A DNA stretch of 64,000 nt from Lachnoclostridium sp. An138 (lineage in GTDB: Bacteria > Bacillota > Clostridia > Lachnospirales > Lachnospiraceae): assembly GCF_002160765.1 (NCBI RefSeq), contig NZ_NFLF01000001.1, positions 62,001 through 126,000 on the forward strand, in the 5' to 3' direction. Positions 35,771-42,522 of the stretch are shown in pieces. Numbering within the stretch: position 1 is the stretch's first letter; each line of letters opens with the position of its first letter. A program made the translations under genes and the position numbers. Under the pieces are notes generated by a model. The model was given only the letters and a program-made list of their open reading frames with translations. It was not told where the DNA came from and searched no databases.

Positions 35771-37168
35771 TTATCCATTCCTTTCTTTTCTGCATTTTCT
35801 CAGATAAAAGAACAGTATGATCTTTTCCAGGTAACGCTTCAGCACAATCTGAATCTCTTCTCTCGGATTCATGGGCTTTACCAGAATCGAATAGATCCCC
35901 GTTCTGTTCGCTCCCCACACGTCCGTAAAAAGCTGATCTCCCACAAAAAGCGTATCCGGCAGCTTCGTCCCCATCTTTTCCATTCCCTCCTGATATCCTC
36001 TCCGGGAGGGCTTGCCCGCCTTATACACGTAAGGCGTGTTCATCGCCTCTGCAAAGGGCGTCACCCTGGGTTCTTTATTATTGGAAATCAGACAGGTGGC
36101 AAAACCCATGGCGTGGAGCCGCTCAAAAAGCTCCACGCTCTGCCGGGTGGCGGGGGCGTCGTGGGGTACCAGCGTGTTGTCAATATCGAAGAGGATTCCT
36201 CTGTATCCTTTCTGATACAGTTCCTCAAAGTCAATCTCATATGTGGAATCCATATATTTTTTCGGATAAAAGGCTCCGAAAAGGGAACCGCCGCTGTATT
36301 CTGACACAAAGATACCTCCTACAATCAGCACCGCGCCCACAAAACCGGCTCCGGTGATCTTCTCGTCCAGCACAATGGCCGCAGCCACCATGGTGATAAA
36401 CGGATTCAGATAGATGTAATTGTTGGTATTGACCAGCCCGATACGCTCAATAGCCCGGTTCCAGGCCACATAGCACAGAGCGCTGCCCAGAAGTCCCAGA
36501 AACAGAAGGCAGAACAGATTTTCCGCTTTCAGAAGGGGCAGGGGAGACGGCAGCCCTTTTCCCCAGGTGGCAAAGGGCGCCGTCACAATCACCGCGTAAA
36601 AGGCCATACGCCTTGTCAGAGACAGGCTGTCATACCTTCCCACATAGCCTTTGAGCAGCACCGAATAGACACCCCAGGATAACGCGGCCAGAATAGACAG
36701 AGCGTCTCCCAGCGGGTTCAGCTTCAGCACATAGGTTCCGTTAAATACCACAAGCACTACGCCTGCTATGGCAATCACAAAGCCTGCCCAGATCCGGCCG
36801 TTCAGTTTTTCGTCCTTTGTGAAAATATGGGCGAGCACTGCCGTAAAAATCGGCGCCGCCGCCAGAATGATACTCACATTGGAAGCCAGGGTGTAAGTCA
36901 GGGCCGTATTTTCAAAAAAATAGTAAAGAGAAACTCCTGACAGAGAAAGGGCGAATATCCCGGCTTCTTCTTTCAGGCTCACCGGCTTTTCGATCCTCCG
37001 TGTCAGAAGCAGGAGGAGCACCCAGGCAAGAAAGAAGCGCATCAGCATAATCTGAAGCGCATCGTAATCCCGGAGCAGGGTCTTTGTCGCCACGAAGGTG
37101 GTCCCCCAGATAATAATGGTAATCAGGGCCAGCAGATGTCCTGCCGCCCTGTCATTTTTTCTGGTCAT
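35771..37168 (-). CDS. EamA transporter fused to YqeG-type HAD phosphatase
   Basis: One open frame of 465 residues joins two normally separate proteins. Residues 1-292 are a ten-helix EamA/DMT permease with two EamA repeats. Residues 295-465 are a YqeG-family HAD-IIIA phosphatase, beginning FYPKKYMDSTYEIDFEELYQ, with nucleophile D328/D330 (FDIDNTLVPH), motif II (CLISNN) and motif III (FVGDQLFTDVWGANR). YqeG relatives dephosphorylate phosphatidylglycerol phosphate. There is no intervening stop. However, an AGGAGG (36315-36320) lies 7 bases upstream of an in-frame GTG (V288, 36305-36307), so a separate 178-residue YqeG could also be made. The gene starts 16 bases after nrdR and ends 3 bases before the peptidase gene. 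Confidence 0.85.
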   Translation of the reverse strand: MTRKNDRAAGHLLALITIIIWGTTFVATKTLLRDYDALQIMLMRFFLAWVLLLLLTRRIEKPVSLKEEAGIFALSLSGVSLYYFFENTALTYTLASNVSIILAAAPIFTAVLAHIFTKDEKLNGRIWAGFVIAIAGVVLVVFNGTYVLKLNPLGDALSILAALSWGVYSVLLKGYVGRYDSLSLTRRMAFYAVIVTAPFATWGKGLPSPLPLLKAENLFCLLFLGLLGSALCYVAWNRAIERIGLVNTNNYIYLNPFITMVAAAIVLDEKITGAGFVGAVLIVGGIFVSEYSGGSLFGAFYPKKYMDSTYEIDFEELYQKGYRGILFDIDNTLVPHDAPATRQSVELFERLHAMGFATCLISNNKEPRVTPFAEAMNTPYVYKAGKPSRRGYQEGMEKMGTKLPDTLFVGDQLFTDVWGANRTGIYSILVKPMNPREEIQIVLKRYLEKIILFFYLRKCRKERNG

Positions 37169-37184
37169 TCATTCCTGTCCTTTT

Positions 37185-37637
37185 CTATTTATCCAGCATT
37201 TTTTTCAGCTCGCTTAAGAAAGTGTTCACATCCTTAAACTCTCTGTAAACGGAAGCAAAGCGGACATAAGCGACGGAATCCAGCTCTTTGAGCCTGTCCA
37301 TCACCATCTCTCCGATGACGCTGCTTGGGATCTCCCGCTCCTCCCGGTTGAAAATATCGCTCTCTATGGTATCAATCATGGCGTTGATATCCTTGAGCGG
37401 AACCGGCCGCTTATGGCAGGCCCGCAATACGCCATCCTCGATCTTGCTCCGGTCGTAATGTTCCCGGTTGTTATCCTTTTTTATGACAATCACAGGGATC
37501 GTCTCAATCTTCTCATAAGTGGTAAACCGCTTTCCGCAGGCATCACAGAGACGCCTTCTGCGGATGGAACAGTTGTCATCCGCCGGTCTGGAATCGATTA
37601 CGCGCGTATTTTCCTGACTGCAAAATGGGCATTTCAT
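37185..37637 (-). CDS. nrdR: transcriptional repressor NrdR
   Basis: NrdR represses ribonucleotide reductase genes in response to (d)ATP. It has 150 residues from the ATG at 37637 (MKCPFC), preceded by GGGAGG; an upstream extension of the frame has no ribosome site. The N-terminal zinc ribbon (CPFC...CDACGKRF) and the ATP-cone (KKDNNREHYDRSKIEDGVLR) are complete. It is the first gene of the four-gene operon that ends with efp. Confidence 0.97.
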   Translation of the reverse strand: MKCPFCSQENTRVIDSRPADDNCSIRRRRLCDACGKRFTTYEKIETIPVIVIKKDNNREHYDRSKIEDGVLRACHKRPVPLKDINAMIDTIESDIFNREEREIPSSVIGEMVMDRLKELDSVAYVRFASVYREFKDVNTFLSELKKMLDK

Positions 37638-37703
37638 AACGTACCTCCCGTGTTCTTCCTGCGCATTCGGCGGGCCGCCCTGCGGCGCCCCGCCGATAGA
37701 AGT

Positions 37704-37733
37704 AGTATAGTACAGATTTCTCTTTTCTGTCAA
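37704..37733 (-). promoter_or_regulatory. nrdR operon promoter
   Basis: On the minus strand a perfect TTGACA (37728-37733), an 18-base spacer and TATACT (37704-37709) form a strong promoter. Confidence 0.75.
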
Positions 37734-37735
37734 TT

Positions 37736-37840
37736 AAATTTCTTTTTCGAAAGTCTCTGTATATAAATTTCTTTTCCGAAAATCTCTGTATTTCTCCGGC
37801 CGCTCTTCTTTGTATTTCTTTTCCAGAGTATCTCTGCATA
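37736..37840. repeat. 29-base tandem repeat between nrdR and ylmC
   Basis: AAATTTCTTTTTCGAAAGTC (from 37736) recurs as AAATTTCTTTTCCGAAAATC (from 37765). Both are followed by TCTGTAT, giving a period of 29 bases. A third, degenerate copy (TATTTCTTTTCCAGAGTATC) starts at about 37813. The repeat lies between the divergent promoters of nrdR and ylmC. Confidence 0.7.
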
Positions 37841-37868
37841 AGATGTAAAAAGACATTGGGAGATCCTT

Positions 37869-38165
37869 ATGACTTTCTGTGAACTTCGTGAAAAGGACGT
37901 AATCAATATCCGTGACTGCCGGAGGATGGGTCATGTATGCGATCTGGTTTTTGACCCGAAAAACGGCTGCATCCTGGCTATCGTCACTTCATCCAGTGAA
38001 AAAATCTGGGGAATCCTCGGCAAGGACAGCGAATGCGAGATTCCCTGGTGCAAAATCCGGCAGATCGGGCCTGATATTATTCTGGTAGATCTGGAGCACG
38101 ACAAGGGACACGGGACTGGAGGAGGCTCCGGCCGCCCCGACTTCGGTCCGCCGCCCCGGAAATAA
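37869..38165 (+). CDS. ylmC: YlmC/YmxH family PRC-barrel sporulation protein
   Basis: This is a small PRC-barrel protein of 98 residues. MTFCELREKDVINIRDCRRM and GHVCDLVFDPKNGCILAIV match the YlmC/YmxH family, which is conserved in spore formers next to sigG or nrdR. GGGAG lies upstream of the ATG. The last 20 residues are a Gly/Pro-rich tail. The biochemical role is not established. Confidence 0.85.
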   Translation: MTFCELREKDVINIRDCRRMGHVCDLVFDPKNGCILAIVTSSSEKIWGILGKDSECEIPWCKIRQIGPDIILVDLEHDKGHGTGGGSGRPDFGPPPRK

Positions 38166-38213
38166 CATCTATTCCTATCTGCTGTTTTTCAGGGCATCCG
38201 GCTTTCAGCGCCA

Positions 38214-38247
38214 GAAGGCGGAAAGAGCAAAAGCCCCTTCCGCCTTC
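38214..38247. terminator. hairpin between convergent ylmC and blaR1
   Basis: Arms GAAGGCGGAA (38214-38223) and TTCCGCCTTC (38238-38247) form a perfect 10-bp stem between the two gene ends. Neither side has a clear U-tract, so termination activity is uncertain. Confidence 0.4.
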
Positions 38248-38267
38248 CTGAACATCCGGCCCGGCTG

Positions 38268-40082
38268 TCACATGTTGATCTCTCCGTCATCCGGCAGCCA
38301 GATTTCACTGCCCTCTGAAAGTCCCGGCTGTATCATTCTGACCCTGATTGCCGTATCCGCAAAACGATACGTCACAATCGCCGAGCCATCCTCCTGCATC
38401 TTCGTCTCGCTTGTCCCGCCGCTGACATGCAGTGTTTCCTCGAGGGCCCTTACTGGCGTGGAAAATACCGTTCCGTAATATTCCGGATTCGTGCCCTCCA
38501 GATCATGGTAAATCAGCCAGTCCGCAGCGCTTCTGCTCCCATCCACCGGTTCATAGTAATCGGGCGTCCAGTCTCTATAAGCCTCCTGTATCTCCGCAAG
38601 CGAAGCAAACTCAAAAAACGTACGACGTTCCCAGCCTGACACCTGATACGCATCCCCGTCCCGCTCCAGCGTCAGGTAATCCTTCCACACGTACCAGAGA
38701 GGCTCGCTTGTCAGGGCCGGATAAGTGATTTCTGCGGTCAGCGATATCACATTGTCCTCCGCGTCAAGACCAGCGTAAACCGTTATCACCGGATCAGCCG
38801 CCAGATAGGGACTGGACCATCCCATCGTTAAGACTTCTTCCCCGTTCTCATCCGCTGCCCTTTCAATCCCCAGCTCTTCCGCCCTTGCCTGAAGCTCCGG
38901 CGAAAGCATTTCATAGACTGCCGCCGCGTCCCGGTGTCCGGCCGCTTCGGCCCACTTCTGCAGAAAACGCTCTTCTTCTGAGGCGGAGGCGTCCTCTGCG
39001 GACAGATCCATTTCTCCTCTTATAAATATGCTGGTGGGGCCGTCCGCCCCTCCTATGATATCCACAGCCTCCTGCCCGGAAGGATTGGAAAGGCAGAACA
39101 AAAGCCCCGCAAGCACCAGCAGCAGCGCCGCGGTGACGGCCGCCCGCTTTTTCTTTTTATACTTCAGGACATTACGGATTCTGGCCTTCACGGAGCTTTC
39201 CCCGAAAGCCAGAGGACTTCCTGCCGGAAATCCCCCGGGCACAGCCAGGGAAAGCAGGAACTCTCCGTAGTTCTCCTTCTGTTCCTCACCCACGGCCTCA
39301 AGAACACGCTCATCACAGCTCATCTCCATATCCCGCGCAAGAAGCGCAAAGGCAAGCCAGAGAAGCGGATTGAACCAGTGCAGAACCACAATCAGCCAGG
39401 CCAGCATTTTAAACTGATGGTCATGCCGCTTCACATGAATCTTCTCATGCCTGAGCACGAACTCCCTCTTCTGTCCCGCAAGGCCGGCAGGCAGGTATAT
39501 CCCCGGCCGGAAAAAGCCCAGCACAAAGGCCGTGGAAATCTGATCCGTCTCACAGATTCCTTCTTCGGTCCGTATGGCCGCCGCTGTTCTCCGGCGCAGG
39601 CGGAGCCAGGAAAAGAGGCCCCAGGCCAGAAGTAAAACCACGCCTGCCGCCCAAAGCCCAAACAGGATCTGTGGCAGCATATTCCCTCCGGCCGCGGCCT
39701 GGGCCGCGAGCGCTCCCGTCTGGGCGCCTGTTCCCGTTCCGACGGCAGCGGCAGCTCCCGCTGCCGCAGAAGAAGCCGCGCCGCCGGCCTGGGAGGCTGC
39801 GTCTCCCGGTCCGAGAAGTCCGGAAAGGCGCGCCGCCTGATAGGGTTCCGGCGAGAAGGTAAGCTGGCTGCCTTTCGTTCTCATAAAAGAGAAGAAACGG
39901 AAGGCGCTGAATGGCGACGAATAGGAAAACGGGCATACCGCCCGGATAAATACAGCGGACCACAACAGATAAAAATATTTTCTGGACAGAGGCCGCAGCG
40001 CCAGCCGGAACAGAAGCACAATCCATACCGTCAAGGACGCCGCCAGGCTCAAATCCAGCAGTGTCATCAGCCATCCCCTCAT
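38268..40082 (-). CDS. BlaR1/MecR1-type M56 metalloprotease sensor
   Basis: This is a membrane zinc protease that probably cleaves the BlaI-type repressor encoded just upstream. It has 604 residues. Helices lie at about 5-27, 37-50 and 137-160, and the protease motif is HEKIH (H212, E213, H216) with E253 (DMEMSCDERVL). A further helix (315-331) leads to an extracellular domain. That domain is not the penicillin-binding sensor of classical BlaR1, so the signal is unknown. Two oddities: an Ala/Gly-rich loop at about 94-133, and the peptide DIIGGADGPTSIF at 341-353. Its start overlaps the blaI stop by four bases. Confidence 0.85.
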   Translation of the reverse strand: MRGWLMTLLDLSLAASLTVWIVLLFRLALRPLSRKYFYLLWSAVFIRAVCPFSYSSPFSAFRFFSFMRTKGSQLTFSPEPYQAARLSGLLGPGDAASQAGGAASSAAAGAAAAVGTGTGAQTGALAAQAAAGGNMLPQILFGLWAAGVVLLLAWGLFSWLRLRRRTAAAIRTEEGICETDQISTAFVLGFFRPGIYLPAGLAGQKREFVLRHEKIHVKRHDHQFKMLAWLIVVLHWFNPLLWLAFALLARDMEMSCDERVLEAVGEEQKENYGEFLLSLAVPGGFPAGSPLAFGESSVKARIRNVLKYKKKKRAAVTAALLLVLAGLLFCLSNPSGQEAVDIIGGADGPTSIFIRGEMDLSAEDASASEEERFLQKWAEAAGHRDAAAVYEMLSPELQARAEELGIERAADENGEEVLTMGWSSPYLAADPVITVYAGLDAEDNVISLTAEITYPALTSEPLWYVWKDYLTLERDGDAYQVSGWERRTFFEFASLAEIQEAYRDWTPDYYEPVDGSRSAADWLIYHDLEGTNPEYYGTVFSTPVRALEETLHVSGGTSETKMQEDGSAIVTYRFADTAIRVRMIQPGLSEGSEIWLPDDGEINM

Positions 40083-40495
40083 GTCGCGTCCCCCTCCCCT
40101 TTCTTCTGTACCTTTCCGCCGGAAGCCCCGGAGCTTTTCTCCCTGCTCTCGTCAATCAGCCGTTTCAGTTCTTCCGCTTCCTCCTCCGTAATCTTCTTTT
40201 CACCAAGAAAAGCCGCCACAAACCGGGGCAGAGAGCGGTCAAACCACTTTTCTACCACAGCCTGGCTCTCATACCGTTGCACGTCCTCCCGTTTTACAAG
40301 CGATGTAACGACAGAATTTTCATTTTTCAGAATTCTCCTTTCACAGAGTTTCCTAAGCACCGTATAGGTGGTAGACTTCTTCCAGCCAAGCCGGGGAAGG
40401 CAGGCTTTGTAGAGTTCGGTGGAGCTTAAGGGTTCCAATTCCCACACAATTTCCATCAGGCGGTATTCCGCGTCATAAAGCTTCAGTTCTTCCAT
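40079..40495 (-). CDS. blaI: BlaI/MecI/CopY family repressor
   Basis: This is a dimeric winged-helix repressor of 138 residues (LYDAEYRLMEIVWELEPLSS; KKSTTYTVLRKLCERRIL). It is inactivated by proteolysis by the co-encoded M56 protease. It heads the two-gene operon blaI-blaR1. Two adjacent 18-base palindromes over its promoter are the likely operators, so the operon is autoregulated. No beta-lactamase or other obvious target gene is adjacent, so the regulon may lie elsewhere. Confidence 0.9.
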   Translation of the reverse strand: MEELKLYDAEYRLMEIVWELEPLSSTELYKACLPRLGWKKSTTYTVLRKLCERRILKNENSVVTSLVKREDVQRYESQAVVEKWFDRSLPRFVAAFLGEKKITEEEAEELKRLIDESREKSSGASGGKVQKKGEGDAT

Positions 40496-40531
40496 GGCTA
40501 TTCTGTTTCCTTCCTCTGTGTCTGCATTCTT

Positions 40532-40593
40532 GGTTTATTTCAATAAATCGGTTTATCTAAATAAACCTTATCACAGAGAAAATCTTCTGTCAA
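40532..40593 (-). promoter_or_regulatory. blaI promoter with two adjacent BlaI-type operators
   Basis: O1, GGTTTATCTAAATAAACC (40550-40567), is a perfect 6-6-6 palindrome. O2, GGTTTATTTCAATAAATC (40532-40549), abuts it with one mismatch in the arms. On the minus strand TTGACA (40588-40593), 17 bases and TAAGGT (40565-40570) form the promoter, with the -10 overlapping O1. Confidence 0.7.
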
Positions 40594-40699
40594 TGGAAAA
40601 AAAGAAAAAATTACCGGAAAATCAGTATTCTGATCTCCCGGTTCTTTCTTCCTGCGGCTTACGCGTCCTGTTTTTCCGTCCGGCTCCCTTCAGAGGTTT

Positions 40700-41200
40700 T
40701 CACTCTGCCACATGTCTTCCAATATACGCGCGCATATCCTCCTTCGGAAGATTCAGGGCTATGGAAAGCTCCTCATAAAGCTGTTCCTCTGCTGCGTGAA
40801 AATACCGCTCATCTATCATAGCAGCCTTTTTCCCCTGGGCGATTCTCTCCTGACCCCGAAGGTAAGAAGTCTTGATAATCCGTACCCACTGCCTGGGATC
40901 GCCGCTGCGGATCGCTTCCTTATACTGACGTTCCCGTTCTTTATCATTTTTTTCCAGCAGCGCTTCGATTTCAGAAATTTCATCCACCAGCTTTCGGGCC
41001 TCATCTCTTGACATCACAGCCCGCATGGCTGTCTTCTCGTTATCCACCGGCGTAAAAATGGTGCTTCCCTTCTGAAAACAGGGGCGGAGCACATAATACA
41101 GCCTTCCTTCTGCCGTTCCCTTCATATCCAGTTCTGTAATCTCTTCTACCTGGCATACTCCTTTCATTCCGTAAACTACATAATCTCCTGGTTCAAACAT
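40700..41200 (-). CDS. CarD/CdnL-like RNA polymerase-binding regulator
   Basis: This protein has 166 residues. The N-terminal RNA-polymerase-interacting barrel (MFEPGDYVVYGMKGVCQVEE, also found in Mfd) precedes a helical domain that contacts promoter DNA (ARKLVDEISEIEALLEK...YKEAIRSGDPRQWVRIIK). CarD-family proteins stabilise open complexes at rRNA and other promoters. AAAGGAGG precedes the ATG. Its roughly 170-base leader contains a terminator-like hairpin. It is divergent from sigG. Confidence 0.9.
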   Translation of the reverse strand: MFEPGDYVVYGMKGVCQVEEITELDMKGTAEGRLYYVLRPCFQKGSTIFTPVDNEKTAMRAVMSRDEARKLVDEISEIEALLEKNDKERERQYKEAIRSGDPRQWVRIIKTSYLRGQERIAQGKKAAMIDERYFHAAEEQLYEELSIALNLPKEDMRAYIGRHVAE

Positions 41201-41285
41201 GATTCAGCCTCCTTTCCTGCTGTTTTCGCCATATTCCTATTATTCCCAAAATTTTCAGACAGACACGGCTTGCACCTTTTACCGC

Positions 41286-41319
41286 GCAAAAAAACCGTAC
41301 GCCTGTGAGCGAAACGGTT
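41286..41319 (-). terminator. terminator-like hairpin in the carD leader
   Basis: On the minus strand AACCGT (41319-41314) pairs with ACGGTT (41298-41293), and seven T/U follow. No gene lies between it and carD upstream on that strand, so it is a candidate attenuator or small-RNA terminator. A possible promoter lies upstream near 41365-41395 (TTGAAA followed by an AT-rich -10 region). Confidence 0.5.
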
Positions 41320-41440
41320 CTCCATCTATCTGCCCGCAGCGGACAGAACTGCATATCTTCAGCCGCCTATATTGATATAATAACAGAAAATTTCAATGAT
41401 TTCTAATTGTTTTTCCTCTGTTCTTTTCTTTTCATCTATT

Positions 41441-41473
41441 CTGCACAAAATATCTTTGAGACTGTTTGTGCAG
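41441..41473. other. inverted repeat between carD and sigG
   Basis: Perfect 9-base arms CTGCACAAA (41441-41449) and TTTGTGCAG (41465-41473) lie in the 477-base gene-free stretch 41201-41677. Otherwise that stretch holds only the carD leader hairpin and the sigG promoter and leader. The role is unknown: operator or weak terminator. Confidence 0.4.
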
Positions 41474-41567
41474 ATTTACTTGTAAAAACAGTTTTTAATG
41501 CCACAGCTCTTCCGCTTCTTCTCTCTTTTGTCAAGGTCCAATAATTTTTTTATTTTCCTCCGCCTGC

Positions 41568-41596
41568 GCATAGAAAACTTTCTGCTGGAAATCTTG
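41568..41596 (+). promoter_or_regulatory. candidate sigma-F-type promoter of sigG
   Basis: GCATA (41568-41572), 14 bases and GGAAATCTTG (41587-41596) resemble the sigma-F/sigma-G consensus GYWTA-N14/15-GGNRANANTW, with two -10 mismatches. In spore formers sigG is transcribed by sigma-F, so the position fits. Confidence 0.4.
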
Positions 41597-41608
41597 TAAG
41601 TATCGAAA

Positions 41609-41645
41609 GCGCCAGCCGCCGGAAAACAGTTTCCGGCCGGCGCGC
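41609..41645 (+). other. stable leader hairpin just before the sigG ribosome site
   Basis: GCCGGAAA and TTTCCGGC enclose the loop ACAG, and the stem extends outward through GCC/GGC and GCGC pairs. The hairpin ends about 15 bases before the AGGAGG of sigG. No U-tract follows. A damping effect on sigG translation is inferred. Confidence 0.6.
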
Positions 41646-41677
41646 ATAAGTACAGCGGACAGGAGGTTTTCATTAGA

Positions 41678-42460
41678 ATGGCACTGAACAAAGTCGAAAT
41701 CTGCGGAGTAAACACAGCAAAGCTTCCTCTTCTGAAGCCGGAAGAAAAAGAAGCTTTGTGGGAACGGATCACACAGGGAGATAAAGAGGCAAGAGAACTG
41801 TACATCAAAGGAAATCTGCGTCTGGTTTTAAGCGTTATCAAACGCTTCTCCGCCAGCAGCGAGAACGCGGACGATCTGTTTCAAATCGGCTGCATCGGTC
41901 TGATGAAGGCCATCGATAATTTCGACGATAAGCTTGGCGTCAAATTTTCCACCTACGCCGTTCCCATGATCATCGGCGAGATCCGCCGATATCTGCGGGA
42001 CAATAACGCCATCCGGGTCAGCCGTTCCCTGCGCGACACAGCCTACAAGGCCATCTACGCGAAAGAAGGGCTGACCCGGAAAAACTCCAGGGAACCTACC
42101 ATCAGCGAAATCGCAGAAGAGATCGGCATCCCGGATGAAGATATCATTTTTGCGCTGGACGCCATTCAAAGTCCTGTGAGCCTCTATGAACCTGTCTACA
42201 CAGAAGGCGGCGACACCCTCTATGTCATGGATCAGATCAGCGACAAGAAAAACAGGGAAGAACTCTGGATCGAAGAGCTTTCCTTAAACGAAGCCATGAA
42301 AAAACTGCCGGAACGGGAGAACTATATCATCTCCCTGCGTTTCTTCGAGGGCAAGACTCAGATGGAGGTAGCCGAAGAAATCGGCATCTCTCAGGCACAG
42401 GTCAGCCGTCTGGAAAAAAACGCCTTAAAAAGTATGCGGAACTATCTGAAGCTGGGATAA
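41678..42460 (+). CDS. sigG: RNA polymerase sporulation sigma factor G
   Basis: Sigma-G drives late forespore gene expression, including SASPs and germination genes. It has 260 residues. The start NKVEICGVNTAKLPLL is the diagnostic sigma-G N-terminus. Regions 2 (ADDLFQIGCIGLMKAIDNFD), 3 and 4 (EISQ-type helix-turn-helix VAEEIGISQAQVSRLEKNAL) are intact. AGGAGG lies 11 bases upstream of the ATG. It stands alone, separated by about 5 kb from spoIIGA-sigE, which in relatives usually precede it directly. Confidence 0.96.
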   Translation: MALNKVEICGVNTAKLPLLKPEEKEALWERITQGDKEARELYIKGNLRLVLSVIKRFSASSENADDLFQIGCIGLMKAIDNFDDKLGVKFSTYAVPMIIGEIRRYLRDNNAIRVSRSLRDTAYKAIYAKEGLTRKNSREPTISEIAEEIGIPDEDIIFALDAIQSPVSLYEPVYTEGGDTLYVMDQISDKKNREELWIEELSLNEAMKKLPERENYIISLRFFEGKTQMEVAEEIGISQAQVSRLEKNALKSMRNYLKLG

Positions 42461-42465
42461 AATAA

Positions 42466-42500
42466 GGAGGCAGCTTTTCACACTGCCTCCCGTTTTTCTT
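42466..42500 (+). terminator. sigG terminator
   Basis: GGAGGCAG (42466-42473) pairs with CTGCCTCC (42483-42490), followed by CGTTTTTCTTTT. Confidence 0.9.
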
Positions 42501-42522
42501 TTCGCGGCTTATGCCTGCCTGA

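Noticed and set aside
41476-41841. Minus-strand frame of 121 codons in front of and across sigG
   Set aside because: It has no ribosome site and overlaps the conserved N-terminal region of sigG on the other strand.
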